Shown: positions 1-12,358, numbered from the stretch's first letter. The stretch is DNA of 64,000 bases from Sipunculus nudus (GCA_026874595.1 CM049312.1:55741429-55805428), one strand, 5' to 3'. Notes: generated by a model not told the origin, from the letters alone. Program-made: numbers and translations.

Positions 1-1989
1 CAAATAATAAAGGTGACAGTGGACAACCCTGTCTTACTCCTCTAGAGACCTTAAAGAAACCGGAGTTGTATCCGTTATTCATAATACAACTACTGATATC
101 ATTATACATTGTCTTTATCATCGATATTGTCACATCATCAAAGTTCATATTTTCCAAGGATTTATATATATAGTCCCATTCTAAAAAAATCAAAAGCCTT
201 TTCATAATCGACTGTCAGTAGGAAAGCTTTTTGCTTCATGTTACTTATATTATTTATCAATGTAATTACCTTATTAATATTCTCACCTATGTAGCGTCCA
301 CTAATAAAACCGGTTTGGTCATCATTGATTAGATCAGGAATTACAGCTTTTATTCTATTTGATATGCACTTTGAAATAATCTTATAATCGCAATTTAGTA
401 AAGTAAGAGGTCTCCAGTTTTTCAAATATTGAAGATCTTTTCCTTTTTTTTGGTAATAAACTGATTATACCTTGTATTTGTGTTATTGGTAATAAGCCTG
501 TCTCAAAAGAGTAATGTACAGAATCCATGAAATAAGGTTTTATGTCCTGCCAAAATATTTTATAAAATTCTATTTGAAGTCCATCACTTCCTGGTGATTT
601 TCCGTTTTTAAAAGATCTCATACTTTGAAATAATTCTGCTTCAGTTAGCTTTCCACTCCCTGTTGCATTTTTAATTTTTCTGACCTGCATATTGTGTTTA
701 TGTATAAATGTATTAAATTTTTGTGGCCTATATGAAGGTTCAGATGTAAATAATGTTTCAAAATAGTGTGTCTCGGCTTTAATATCTCATTTGGATCATA
801 AATCATATTTCCATCATTATTCAATTTACTTATAAGTTTCTTATTATAGTTTCGTTTTTCCATGTTCAGAAAGTATTTTGTAGATTTTTCTCCTTCTTCA
901 TACCATCTTATTTTGCTCCGAACAATCGCTCCTTTTGTTTTAATCTCTAGAAATTTATTTAGTTTTTCTTCAGCTTCTTTAATTTGCAGACAAAGCAATG
1001 CATTTTGGTAATTAGGGTGATTTTTCATTTTATTTATTTCCTGTTCTAGAAGGACTATTTCTGATTTTCTTTTCTTTTTTTCATTAATACCATGACTGAT
1101 ACACGTTCTTCGTATTGACATTTTGATTGTATCCCAAAGCAAGTTAGGATTAGCTTCCTTATTTTCTTCTGCAGTTTCCTTGATACATTTTTTTTATATT
1201 TTCAACTAAGTCCTTATCTCTTAATAATGACAGATTTAAATTCCAAAATCCTGGGCCACGTTTGTTATGAAAAGTTTTAATGCAAAGATCTATTGCTGAA
1301 TGGTCTGTTTTGTAACCATGTGTTATTTTAGCACTTCTGGTGTAATTTGTCAATATTATGGAAATGAGAAAAAAATCTATTCTGCTGGCTGTATACTTGG
1401 GATTCAATCGGGACCAGGTAAATTGTCTTTTAATTGGATTTAGATAACGCCAGGATTCTATCAGATCCAATTCCTCCATCCACTTATGTAGAGTGGAGAT
1501 AACTCGACTATAGCCAGTATATGTAATTGAAGTTTTGTCTAGTTTAGTATTAATGACAGTGTTCCAATCGCCTCCAATAATATTAGTTTCATTATCAGTT
1601 GTTTCCAGTTTATGGAATAAATTCATGTAAAATTCAGGGTTAGGTCTGTTTGGGGCATATACATTGCATAAGTTTAAACGTAAATTACCAATAGTTATGT
1701 CCAACACGATGGTTCTCCCATCCTTATCCATGTAAATATTATGTATATCATGAGATAATTTATTTTTTATTAATATAGCAACACCGCGAGCATTCATATC
1801 TCCATGATTTAAAATCATCAAATGTCCCCATTCAGCTTTCCACTGCGAAGCAGTGTTGGAGGAACTATGAGTTTCTTGTAAAAGTATTATGTTATGTTGT
1901 TTCTTCTGTAGCCAATAAAATAACTGTCTTCGTTTCATGTAATTCTGCAGCCCCCTAACATTAAGTGAAAGTATTTTTACATCCTCCAT
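1..1989 (-). pseudogene. LINE ORF2, endonuclease intact, reverse transcriptase frameshifted and incomplete
   Basis: The frame from 1989 to 1159 begins MEDVKILSLNVRG and carries the AP-endonuclease signature: N10, E39 (QETH), Y111 (YAPN), D141 and N143 (GGDWN), D205 (SRID), and D229-H230 (TDH). All expected catalytic positions are present. A one-base change in a run of T near 1190 shifts the frame; the sense continues as 1142-645, then shifts again near 780 and near 425, and once more near 185. The pieces contain reverse-transcriptase landmarks: NGKSPGSDG, NWRPLTLLN, TGFISGRYI, DYEKAFD and, at the window edge, GVRQGCPLSPLLF. The catalytic YxDD box is beyond base 1. The multiple frameshifts indicate a decayed copy unless the assembly is wrong. 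Confidence 0.88.
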
Positions 1990-2628
1990 CTGAAGAATAT
2001 TGTACTAAATCTGTTCGTTAACAATTTCAATTTGCCACAAATAACATTACCAAAAATCTCTACACAATATACTACACTAACAACACATCTCTCGTTATTT
2101 AACTTTAAGTTAAATATCTTAATCACTGTTATTAACATTCCAATCTCCAAGAGTGAAACATGTCTTCGGTAATAACATGCATGCTTGCTTACATAATTTG
2201 GGAATACTGAACATATACAAATGACATAAATACAACAATACATTACTCACCAAACGTGAAGTACCAAAATATAACAACCTATGTCCGTGTCACATAAATA
2301 CTAAACCTAGCACCTCTCTAAAGCTCAAAAGTCTCTGCTTCTAACTGAGCTCGCGCCCCGTCTGGCAGTTTGTTAACGTCGCCATAGTATTCGCTCTATC
2401 ACGGTGCTACCTCTAACTTGGTGCTTAAGCAACGCACAGGGAAGCCCAGCCCCGTTCCCATCCTGCCCCGCGCAACGGAGCGCAAGACAGGCCGGAATCC
2501 GAGCTAGGCGATAACATTGAAAATCCCGCACTTACCACGTGCTCAGGTAAACATCAGAATAAGTCCAAAAACAATAACAGAATGGTCCCTTATAAGCTCA
2601 AAACCTGTTTGTTTCGTCATCTGACCTG
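1990..2628 (-). other. Spacer between LINE ORF1 and ORF2
   Basis: About 640 bp without a convincing coding frame separate the two LINE ORFs. The part from about 2340 to 2540 is clearly richer in G and C than the surroundings. L1 spacers are usually much shorter, so this may be an insertion, decayed coding sequence, or a feature of this LINE clade. Confidence 0.5.
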
Positions 2629-3612
2629 CTACTCGACCTCCGTTGTGTCAGCTGTGTTGCTAGGAGGACCCTGGATGGTTACTGGTTCCCCGTTCACATA
2701 GAGCTTCCCTCGCCAAAAACGCACTCTCTGTCCGTCATTGAATGCCGCGGTCATCTGCGGTTTGGCCCTCCGTTTCGTTTGATAATCCGCGGCAGTCAGG
2801 TCTTCAACAAACCGGGTCTGGTTTCCTTGAAGTTTCTGTTTGCTTTTTATTATGACCTCGTTTCTGATCAGTCGACTGTGAAACCTGACAATAATGTGCC
2901 TTGGTCGTTGCCCTTTTCTGCCTGTCCTGTGTGCTATTTCAATCTTATCCCTTATCTGTGTTTCATTTGCGTCCCCAAGCAGTTTATTTTCAGCGATGAT
3001 TTTTGTAGCAGTGTTCACACAGTTTTCAGCTTTCCCTACTTCCCCAACACCTATAATTCTCAAGTTCCATTCCCTCATATATCGTTCTTGTTTATTTGTT
3101 TCTTCCTGTAATTGCTTTCTAAGGTTTTCCAAATGTAATTCAGAAATTCTTGTTTTATCTTGCAAATCATTCACCTGCTTCCGTAACATATCAACCTCCT
3201 TTGAAAGTCTTTGCTCTCGGCCTTTGTATTCTTCTACTGTATTGTCCAGCGACTGTAAACCTGTTTCTAGCACATGTACAGTTTTCTTTATGTTTGTTTG
3301 CTCTGTTGTCAGTAAATCCATTTGACCTTTCAGGTCAATATGCATTTTGTTAATTTGCTCACTTAGTTCTTTGTTTGAGGTTTGAACCAGACGTTTTATC
3401 TCTGTCATAATATTTTGTTGGCCTACCTGTGTGTTCAAGTCCGTAGCAGTGGCCATTGCTCCCAGTCCCTCCTCACATGACGTGGCCTCCGTACTGCCCT
3501 GCCTCCCTGGTTCTCTCTCAATAAATTTATCCATTTCACCAACTGTCTGTCCAGGTTTTTTTTCCCGTCTTACTTCTTGTATGAGACATATTTGTACCTC
3601 TTGAGCGACCAC
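2629..3612 (-). CDS. LINE ORF1 protein (coiled coil plus RRM-like RNA-binding domain)
   Basis: An open frame of 327 codons. Residues about 64-178 form a long heptad-rich coiled coil; about 182-262 resemble the RRM-like domain of L1 ORF1 proteins (start EWNLRIIGVGE, later RHIIVRFHSR), and about 265-310 resemble the C-terminal domain (RFVEDLT...RRAKPQM...FWRGKLYVNG). In L1 elements this protein trimerises through the coiled coil and coats the element RNA in cytoplasmic particles. The first ATG (3612) is used here; an internal Met at residue 27 is an alternative start. No stop or frameshift was seen, unlike the neighbouring ORF2. Family assignment is from domain order and motif likeness; no search was run. 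Confidence 0.85.
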   Translation of the reverse strand: MVAQEVQICLIQEVRREKKPGQTVGEMDKFIEREPGRQGSTEATSCEEGLGAMATATDLNTQVGQQNIMTEIKRLVQTSNKELSEQINKMHIDLKGQMDLLTTEQTNIKKTVHVLETGLQSLDNTVEEYKGREQRLSKEVDMLRKQVNDLQDKTRISELHLENLRKQLQEETNKQERYMREWNLRIIGVGEVGKAENCVNTATKIIAENKLLGDANETQIRDKIEIAHRTGRKGQRPRHIIVRFHSRLIRNEVIIKSKQKLQGNQTRFVEDLTAADYQTKRRAKPQMTAAFNDGQRVRFWRGKLYVNGEPVTIQGPPSNTADTTEVE

Positions 3613-4137
3613 TCAAGCGACATTCAGGTAATGTTAAATCAAAAATTGACGGAGCTCTCAGAAACACGTCTCTATCCTTGAGCCATGTGACCGGAAGTAT
3701 ATATGCGTTATTACCATTCCTATTCATGCTAAGGTAGTTTAAATTTTAAAAAAAGCCGATATACTAAATAGTAAAAGTTCTTCCATAAGCGATCCTAAAA
3801 TATATGATTTATTGATTTGGTTCTATTCTGTGACCCCAAAATATATTTAATTTGATATGATCAGCATGTTAAATTATATATTTATATGTTAGGTGCAGAC
3901 ATTGTCTAGTATCATGACTGAGACTGGCCTGTTGAATGACAGAAAGGAATATCAACTCGTGACCATGACAAGTGCAGACATAAAGTGTCATGTTTAACTC
4001 TCCATTTCTGTAAACAACCCCTCCCTCCCTCCCTTTTCTTTCCTCCACCAGAAACTTTTCATTGAAATAAATATAACCGTTAACCTCATGGTATTTATTC
4101 GTAAATTAAATTTTACTTGTGAATATCATTCATAGCT

Positions 4138-4424
4138 CAGGTGCGTAGCCAGAGGGGGGCCGCAGGGGGCCATGCCCCCCCCTCCATCCGGTCGCATCCA
4201 GTACTCCCCGTCCCCACTAATATCACTTAGCCTAATAATGATTAAATTTTCAAAACAATCATGAAATTCCTATGACTGGTATCCGCAGATTTGGGAATTA
4301 TTTTTACATTTCATGATATAGGCCTATTATCTTGCAAATAGTATATTTTTTATTTATTCATCTTGAACAACTGATATTCTAAACTTGAAATAAAACATCA
4401 GTACTTATGCGGAATTATAGTGAG

Positions 4425-4471
<47 letters not shown>

Positions 4472-4568
4472 TTATTTATTTATACATATATATGCATCAA
4501 TTGCCGGTTTTTTTTTCAAATATTTCGCCCCCTCCCTCCCCTCAATCCTGCATGGCTATACGCCCCTG
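4138..4568. mobile_element. MITE with CAGGGGCGTAGCC-type terminal inverted repeats, copy 1
   Basis: The left end reads CAGGTGCGTAGCC and the right end ...ACGCCCCTG, a near match to its reverse complement. The flanks CATAGCT and AATAGCT could be a target-site duplication. It lies inside the larger repeat copy, at the same relative position as the element at 16684-17053. No transposase is encoded. Confidence 0.7.
4427..4484. repeat. TA/TATT microsatellite
   Basis: About twenty TA repeats followed by a short run of TTTA repeats. It is an expansion of the short TATATA seen at the matching place in the second repeat copy near 16981. Confidence 0.95.
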
Positions 4569-4610
4569 AATAGCTATTCGTCAAGGTTTAAAAAAAAACA
4601 AACGTGTCTC

Positions 4611-7600
4611 TGAACAATGAATTACTTACAGCATAGATAATCAGAGAAGTAAAAATTATACTTTTCCTACCTATTTTCAAAAGATCCTTGCTTTTGTCTC
4701 ACAGATGGTAAGTTTATTTTCCTTTCTCATAAGGGTGTCAATTTGTATCTTTTTGTGAGACAATTTTCAGTGATTGGAAAATTACTTTCCAGTCTTTTTT
4801 TGCAAGATAAGTTTTAGTTGCTCGTGGCTTCTTTTTCTCATGAGTGGAATTGGTTTCCAAACCACTATTTGTGAGACTCACTTGGGGTCTATCATTTGTT
4901 TGAAAATAATTTTCAGACCACCATGTGTGAGGTGGAAAATTCATATTTGTTGGTAAAAAATGTGATAGCCTAATGAGTTTTCAGTCTCCAGCCTGAGATC
5001 TAATATGTTGTACTTTCAGATTGTGGAAATTGTTAAGTAGTAGTGTAATATCAAAATAACTTATAAACGCCATGGTGTGTTGATTTTGTTCTTTAAAGTA
5101 ACATCTGAAGTAGACGTTCACACTAGAAGAAACGCTCAAATAGAAAGATTTTATGAAAATTTGTTTCAAACAAGAATCCCAGATAGCGCTGTTGTGATAT
5201 TACCGTAAATACTTATTACTGTATTTTGAAAGTACACCATAGAATCTCACTGTTGAAACTGAAGTATACGGTCTTATGTTTGAGTGGTCGAATGATTAAA
5301 GAGAGTAACTTATTTGTTGATCAAATATATAGGATACACAACCATCAAAATTGTTCCAAGCTGTACTACAGGGCAGTAGATTACATATTTAGGCTGAAGG
5401 TGATGTGTCTACACTAATCATTAACACACTAGATTTTCGTTTAATTTTTTGCATTGTTCTAAAACACCTTAAAGTCCAAGCTTTAAGTTTTGATATTGAA
5501 ACAGAAGTTCACTCATAATCATACTGTGTTTTGCAGTTTTCAAAGGCTTGGTTGTATCGTAACACATTTTGAGAGAGTATCCCTTTTGAATTTCCTTCAA
5601 AACTTTGGGAAGCCTGGTTTGTCGTCTGCTGATCTGTAGCCGTTTTGGTTCCGTTTTGGTGACAAGTGCTGCTGAGATGAAACAAAATTATCACATTGTT
5701 GTCACCTTATGTAATACGCTCCCGAGGCAGCGGAAATCTTGCGCTTCTAGAGAGGGGCAACTGATTTTCACGCTGCCAGCTTTGACCGTTTATGATATAT
5801 TTAGACACCAGATGGCGGTTCGTTGTGCGCTGAAAAATACGTGCGTATGATGTGACAAGCAGCCAACCAGATGCCAATAAACAAACACTCGACAGGCATC
5901 ATGGCTCCGCCCGTAGCTGCGCTTCAAGCGCCGCTTGATAAGTTTACGGACGAATTTTAATTGCTCCCTCTGCATTATGGCATCATCGACCGATTCGATT
6001 ATGACATTATGACTGTGTTAGCGTAGCCATGTATCTGTTGTCTGCAGAACTGAAACCAGCCAGCGAGGTGTGCAAGTAGCCTTTGTTGTCACGTTTCGTT
6101 TGAATTACAGCTCACCGGCCGGGCATCCTATGTGCCCACGTCTGGGGCAATTCTCTCTGAGCCTGTGGCCTGTTACCGGGGCGATGAGCGGTCAATCAAA
6201 ATGAAATGATTATGATTGGCCCCGTGTATTCCTCGCTTGGCAGTGTCTTCCAGCTCAAAGTCTCACCTGATTGGACAAAAATACAGTGCTCCCCTCTGGT
6301 GTAGCAATTCAGGATACGAGATCATAACAAACAGCGCTTGGGATATAGGTACTAGGCCTATAGTTAAAGCGCTGTGTAAAGAGCGTACTTATGTAAGAGG
6401 TCAATGATGTTTAATAAATATCTTGCAATTCAGTCAGATCTTGGTCGTTTCGTTTGTGTGTGCTCTGTACGTTCCCTCTCCTGACATTTAAGCATATACG
6501 TCATAAAAAATGCAGGTCATATTCGACCAACTGCTAACTGCGTATTTCTGAATTCGGTAAATGTACCATTCAATAAGATTTCCTTCCAAACATGAAATCG
6601 GATTATTGATGCAGGATGGTTCGTGGAAATTCTGGACTAAAGCATATTACCCCGAATCTCTAATCTATAACTTTCAGTTGGCGTTTCTTTTAGTCATATT
6701 GTATAAGAAATGAAGCTACATATTTAAAGGGAGCCAATCAACCATAAAGCATGTTGCATTAACACGAAAAATAGCTTCTTCCCTGTAAAATAAATCTGTA
6801 ACTGCCAAAATATTGCCTTGAAACCTTTTGCTTACTCCTGTAAATGAGTGTTAAAAACAGTGTAGGCCTATCGTGCGCGATAACAGGTGTCAACATAAAA
6901 ACAGAGCGTGGGGCCGTATGCATCGCGGGGCCATAACACGTGTCAGTCAGGAGATGCCTCGATTGACTTGGCAAAAAAAAATGTAATACATGTTCCCGCT
7001 GGCTAAAACATCACGTGTTGAGGTTCAAATTGCGACCTCCGGTCACGTGGCCATGTTTTTGTAAACAGACACACGTGGACTGTGTTTACCAACACGCAGA
7101 GCCATAAAAAGATGTTAAACAGCTATGTGGGAGGTACTGAGACTGTGTGTCCCTTAAAGTTCCATGTGTGAAAACCCTAAGCCATGACACCATGACATTC
7201 AGGCCTTTTAAAAATAAACTGATAGGGGCCAGCGACTTTAGTTAATTAAAAATTGACGCCTTGGTGGCAGGCTGCCGCTAGAATACCCTGTGGACACCAA
7301 GGGAAAATGAAAAAGGCAAATTTCGTACTTTAACTGGAGTAACTGTTAAACTGCCATATTCAATTCTCATACGTGATTTCTCAGATACCTTAATTTACAG
7401 ATATAATATTTAATTGCCATATACCTCCAGCCTGTATCGCACATTACGGTGGATATGTAGACATTTTATGAAGTGATTTTCTGGGCGTTTCATTTATATG
7501 CTGACTGGACAGAGTAGTGGCTTGTATTCTTCAACTTAACCATCTCATCACCTCACCCAAAAGAAATTTTCATTCCAATAATTAATTTTAATACACTATA

Positions 7601-7727
7601 CCTTGGGGAAATAAAATAGCCTCTACAAAGTAAACAATTATAATTCCGTTAGATGCCGCTCACGAAGTGTTATGATCTTATTCAAAGTTTACTGAATTGG
7701 GTGTTGAACTGTAGCTAGGTAGGTGTC
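4611..7727. other. Intergenic stretch, no supported gene
   Basis: No open frame here has a recognisable domain or consistent splice signals. Base composition is richer in GC and CpG between about 5710 and 6200, then again around 6880-7100. These are the only parts that could plausibly hold a promoter or an unannotated first exon; nothing more can be supported. Confidence 0.5.
6937..7077. promoter_or_regulatory. Cluster of four CACGTG E-boxes
   Basis: CACGTG occurs at 6937, 7012, 7044 and 7072. The third is GGTCACGTGGCC, close to the TFEB/MITF-type CLEAR element. Four perfect palindromic hexamers in 141 bp is far above expectation for AT-rich DNA. Function is inference; no gene start is assigned next to it. 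Confidence 0.4.
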
Positions 7728-8310
7728 ATTTTTTTTAGCTCAGCTGACTATAAGTCATCTGAGCTATAGTCATGGTCCTTTGTCCGTCGTCCGGCCGTCC
7801 GTCCGTCCGTCCGTTAACAGGGCACGTTTTGAAACCGTTGGACCTAAGAATCTGAAATTCGGCAAACAGTTAGATTTCCCCCATATCCTCTACCATACCA
7901 ACAAATTTGGTCTATAGGACTAAAATAATTCCTTTGAGATTTAAGGAAAAACTTCAATTTTCCAGTAAACCCATTGTTACACTTCAAGACTGCATAATAT
8001 CGAAACCACTGACCTGATATTAATCTTTTTTAATATATCTATCCCTCTATATTTACATACCAGAAATTAGTTCAATATTTGGTAAATTTTCGAAGTTTAG
8101 GGCCCAAACATATTGCACTTTGTAAAAAATCAGGAAATATATTTATTCCCTTAACATGAGAATTGCTGAAGCTAGAGATTTTTTGTCTGGGATATAACAT
8201 TATTCAATCAAGATTCAATTGTATACCCAAAATAAGTTCTGATTTTTTAAAAAATTTTATAAGTTATAAGCATAAATATAATATCAGTACTTTAAACGTT
8301 TGTTTCCTGT
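7728..8310 (+). mobile_element. Hairpin-headed repeat (family F1), copy a
   Basis: It begins TTTAGCTCAGCTGACT then ATA then AGTCATCTGAGCT, a near-perfect 13-bp stem, followed by a run of CCGTCCGT repeats. The body continues with GGACCTAAGAATCTGAAATTC and ATTAAGGAAAAACTTCAATT, shared with the copies at 9313, 56345 and 63841. No protein is encoded. The right end is not sharply defined. Confidence 0.8.
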
Positions 8311-9312
8311 AGCTTTTATTAAAGTTTTTATGAGACCATGTCACACCCAGGCTCTACCCAGCCTCTCTTCAGTCACCTGTATGTTACCTTGTTGACCTTT
8401 CAGGCATATTATGCACGCTTGAGGCGAGGCATACTGGTCAGCCAGGCAGCTTATAGCTGGCCACAGTTGATCCAGGTGTCCAATCCAACTCATCTAGTAG
8501 TTGGTTTGACCAGCAACATAAAAAAACAATAAATAAAGAATTTTTATTGGTTTATTATAACAACTTTAAGAAAAATTAATAAAACAGGGATTTGATAGTT
8601 GATGAGTAACAGGGAATTACATTGCAATTACTGATGTTGTATAGATCTTGTATGGATGGATGCAAATGTATTCCAAATAACGCCATGCAGTCACCTATGG
8701 TATTTTTCTTTTCAATTTTAATAATGAAAAAAAATTAAATTATTATTTTTTTCTTTTAGGGGTTATATGAAGGAAATTAATGATACACAAATATGCAGTT
8801 TATAGTATTAATCTAAATTTCCAGGTCTTTTCTAAGTGTATAAGCTTGTAACTTTATATTTATTGCAAAATTTAAAAAATTTAAATATGTCAACATTTTC
8901 AAATTTTACTCAGACAAATACTGATTAAAGATGTCAAGATGTTTCACTTATGACATTTATACTTGTGGCTGTATCAGCTCTCGCAAGACTATGTAAATGA
9001 TTAAATTTTATATTACAGGTTCCTTTATTTCAGTTAATAAAATTAAACTTGCCCATCGTTAGTTTGCTCCATGTATAATCAACAGGGGGTCTTATCCTTG
9101 GGTTATTTTTTACCCATATATGGTTTTATAGCTGAGATTACTTTTAATTTTTTCTTATACATTTTTTAAAATAAAAACATTTGAATATGATGAAAATCAG
9201 ATCTTAGACAAGTTCCTATTATGATTTCTGTAATGTTAATAATTGTCAAAAGACTCTTGCTATGTCAAGTGGGTAGATCAATGTGAAAGTAGTCCAAAGT
9301 GAACATAATAAT
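8311..9312. other. AT-rich intergenic stretch between two F1 copies
   Basis: No coding sequence is supported. The sequence is AT-rich with short homopolymer runs, and I see no further repeat relation within the window. Confidence 0.5.
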
Positions 9313-10065
9313 TTTTTAGCTCAGCTGACTATAAGTCATCTGAGCTATAGTCATTGTCCATTGTCCGTCGTCCGTCCGTCTGTCTGTCCGTCCGTCTGGA
9401 TGTCCGTCCGTAAGACTGGCACGTTTCGACACAGTTGGACCTACGAATCTGAATTTCGGCATACAGTTAGATGTCCCCATAATCTCCTACCATGCCAAAA
9501 ATTGGGTCAATAGAACTTCGTTCCTTTGAGATATTAAGGAAAAACCTCAATTTTTTATTAGAAATCTATTTTCACACTTCAGAACTGCCTAATATCAAAA
9601 CCACTCATCTGGTTTTCTTCATATTTACCATAAATATTTCTCTATATAGTTCCTATGTACATGCCAGATATTAAGTCAGTATTTTATAATTTAAAAAAGT
9701 TATGGGCCAAAACATAATGGACTTTGTAAAAAAATCAGGAAGATATTTGGTCACTTAAGACCAAAAGTGTTAAAGGTAGGGACTTTTTTCCAGTAATACA
9801 ACTTTAATTAATCAAAATTTAATTGTATACCAAAAATTAGATCAAAATTTGTTAATTTTTTTTAAATATTGGCAAAAATATAAAATTGGTACCTTAAATT
9901 TTGCCCAACTTTGGCCATGGCACGTTTTTTTCCTGTAAGTACTGTGGATTTAATATTCACACCATGTATACATAAGGATTTAATCTGTTAAAATCTAAAA
10001 TTAGAAAATAAAAGCTGCAAAATTAGGCTAGTTATTGATTTTTTTTGGAGGCTCTTGTTGTATTT
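9313..10065 (+). mobile_element. Hairpin-headed repeat (family F1), copy b
   Basis: It starts with TTTTTTAGCTCAGCTGACT and the same hairpin and CCGTC run as copy a. It then shares a long body with 56345-57075 (for example TTCACACTTCA, CTATATAGTTCCTATGTACATG, ATGGACTTTGTAAAAAA) and ends GAGGCTCTTGTTG. It is the fullest pair partner for the copy in intron 21. Confidence 0.85.
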
Positions 10066-10139
10066 CCTTACATTGTCAAGCAGTCCACTTTGATGACTGT
10101 AGGTCATTCAGTGCACATCTCTATGCTCCCCAGGCTGTT

Positions 10140-10690
10140 GACATATTTTTAGATGTCCCAAAAATCTCCTACCATACCAAAATTTGGGTCATTAGGACTT
10201 TGTTCCTTCGAGATATTAAGGAAAAAAAACTCTGTTTTCCATAAAAAAAAGCCATTGTTACACTTCAAGGCTGCCTAATATCAAAACCACTAATTTGTTT
10301 TTGATCGTATTTAGTATTCACATTCTTTTATACATTTTCTATGAACATACCAAACATAAGGTCAGTATTGGGTATTATTTTGAAGTTATGGGCCAAAACA
10401 TAATGCAATTTTTTTTAAAAATCAGGAAATATATTTACTCACCTAACTTGAGAATTGCTGAACCTAAAGACTTTTTTTCAGGAATATAACTTTATTTAAT
10501 CAAGATTCAATTGTTTACCAAAATTAGATCTGAATTTTGCAAATTTTTCAAGTTATTAGCATAAATAAAAAATCAATACCTTAAATTTTGTCCAACTTTG
10601 GCACTGTTGATTTAATTTTCCCAGCATATATGCATAAGGATTTAATCTTTTAAAATCTGAACTTTCAAAAGAAATTGATTGGAATGAATA
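10140..10690 (+). mobile_element. Truncated F1 repeat, head missing
   Basis: It shares the F1 body from AGATGTCCC...ATCTCCTACCATACC through TTATGGGCCAAAACATAATG and the tail ATAAGGATTTAATC, but lacks the hairpin head. It follows copy b almost directly, as if two insertions or a partial duplication had occurred. Confidence 0.75.
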
Positions 10691-12358
10691 GCTTTATTCA
10701 TGTTTTCATACACCATGTCAAGTGGTGTATGAAATCTAGCCCACCTAGTAGTACAGCCTTCACTTGCATTATGTAACCCACCCCAGGCAGCTTACCTTGG
10801 CCCAGCTTGGCCACTACTAGCAGGCTTTCCCTCTGCCCTGCACTCACACCCCCCCAGCTGGTGCATAAACTAGATGAATGTTATAATTTTTCTGTATTTT
10901 ATTTCATTCTTGGACATGCTACATTTTAGAGTTTGTATTGAACCACCAGGGTTACAATGATTAAAGTGTACATTTAATTGTGTCCACAAAGTGGTGTATT
11001 GCTGTGAAAGTGTGGATGTTCATGAGATAAGTAATTCCTTACTTCAGAAGAGTAAAAACTTCACCAGGTGTGAAATTGACTATTAATTCCAGTAATTAAT
11101 TAAAACTGGGATAGTAATTAGCACAATGATATTGATTTTCCCTCATTCAACCAACAGTGTGTAAACTTTATTTGAAAAGATGTTTTATTTTATCAAATTT
11201 ACTTTTATTTTATTTTGGTGAATAAAATTAAGCATGTCCTGAAAACTCCAATGTGCAAAACTTTTTAATAGTGATTCAAGTAATATTCTTGTAGATGCCA
11301 TGTTGTGGCATTATTTTCTTTTAAAATCAGTTTAAACATTTATGATTTAAAAATAATAAATATATATGTGTATGCATAATATGACCCAATGTTTTATACT
11401 CTGTATATATAATGATTGCAACTTTTGCAACAATTCTAATGTTTTAACTTAAAGTGGACCTGCTTAAAAAAATAGGATTATATATAAACTTATATGCATT
11501 ATTCTCTTGAAAGTGAAATAAAGGTATTAGTCCATTCTGTCCACTTGCCTGTCCATCTGTAAATTTTCGTATGCAACACAGTATCTCAAAACTTTTACTG
11601 TTTTTCTTCATGACAGTCTTGTCAGAGTATTAGTTTGCAATCATATATTTAGAACTTTACTATAACCAAGTAGGAGGGCCCCTTTCCTCTTAGCTTTTCA
11701 TATTCTTATATAAATGAAAAACATTACAATAGAATATTTCTACATCCACCTTCGTGCTGCCCTCACTTTTCCATTCTCCGAACACCATCCCAAAGTCAGC
11801 CTCAGTAAGCAAGAACAAGATGAATCAGATATATTCATACTTTTTTATTTTGTATAACTATTCGTCCATAGGTACCTATGTACATGCCAGAAATTATGTC
11901 AATATTGTGTAATATGTAGACATAGTGGGCATCACAATAATGTACCTTGTCAAGACTAAAGAGATATTGTGTCATACAGTCACATATCTATGAATCGCTT
12001 CATCAGCATAGTTAATCATAACATCATATCTGTCAAATTGAACGCTTGCAGACTACCATACACTTTAGATCCTTCAACAAATAGCCTTATCATCATTCTA
12101 CTACTGAGCACTTATTACTGCTGTCATTGCATTCATATTTGCTCAAATATATCACAATTTTCAACCCCTCCTAAATAAATAAAAAAATGAACCACTTTAT
12201 TTGACTCTATTAATCCATCAGTCAGGTAATTTCATTTATCATTTACTCACATATTACATTACATTCCTTTATAATAGCCCAACATGTACATGATATTCAT
12301 AAGCTTTATCGACTCGATATAGTATCACAGTGGAGAAACATTTATAGTCCAATCACGA
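10691..12358. other. Intergenic stretch with a short F1 fragment
   Basis: No gene is supported. A fragment around 11870-11955 (GTACCTATGTACATGCCAGAAATTATGTC) is F1-like. The rest is AT-rich and unassigned. Confidence 0.5.

Larger units (their letters stand above)
1..3704 (-). mobile_element. L1-type non-LTR retrotransposon (LINE), cut by the window edge
   Basis: A two-ORF LINE read on the minus strand: ORF1 (3612-2629) encodes a coiled-coil RNA-binding protein, and ORF2 (from 1989 leftwards) encodes an AP-type endonuclease followed by reverse transcriptase. The right-hand (5') end is placed near 3704, because the sequence from there on matches an unrelated repeat copy starting near 16262. 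The 3' half of the reverse transcriptase, including its YxDD box, and the 3' tail lie outside the window. ORF1 is open but ORF2 has several frameshifts, so this copy is probably dead. Clade is inferred from protein layout (L1 or Tx1-like). Confidence 0.9.
3704..4610. repeat. Dispersed duplicate unit, copy 1 (partner at 16262-17085)
   Basis: From about 3704 the sequence runs in parallel with 16262-17085 for most of 800 bp, for example GATCCTAAAATATAT, GGTTCTATTCTGTGACC and AACTCGTGA...GACAAGTGCAGACATAAAGTGTC. The main length difference is a TA microsatellite at about 4427-4467 that is only two or three repeats long in copy 2. The left boundary coincides with the 5' end of the LINE. Confidence 0.85.

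Noticed and set aside
2779-3325. Open frames on the + strand opposite LINE ORF1
   Set aside because: They are antisense shadows of the ORF1 coding sequence, with Cys/Ser/Phe-rich composition and no domain.
5790-5975. Minus-strand frame beginning MQREQLKFVRKLIKRR
   Set aside because: The basic start is suggestive, but no splice site or family could be matched; kept only as part of a GC-richer intergenic stretch.
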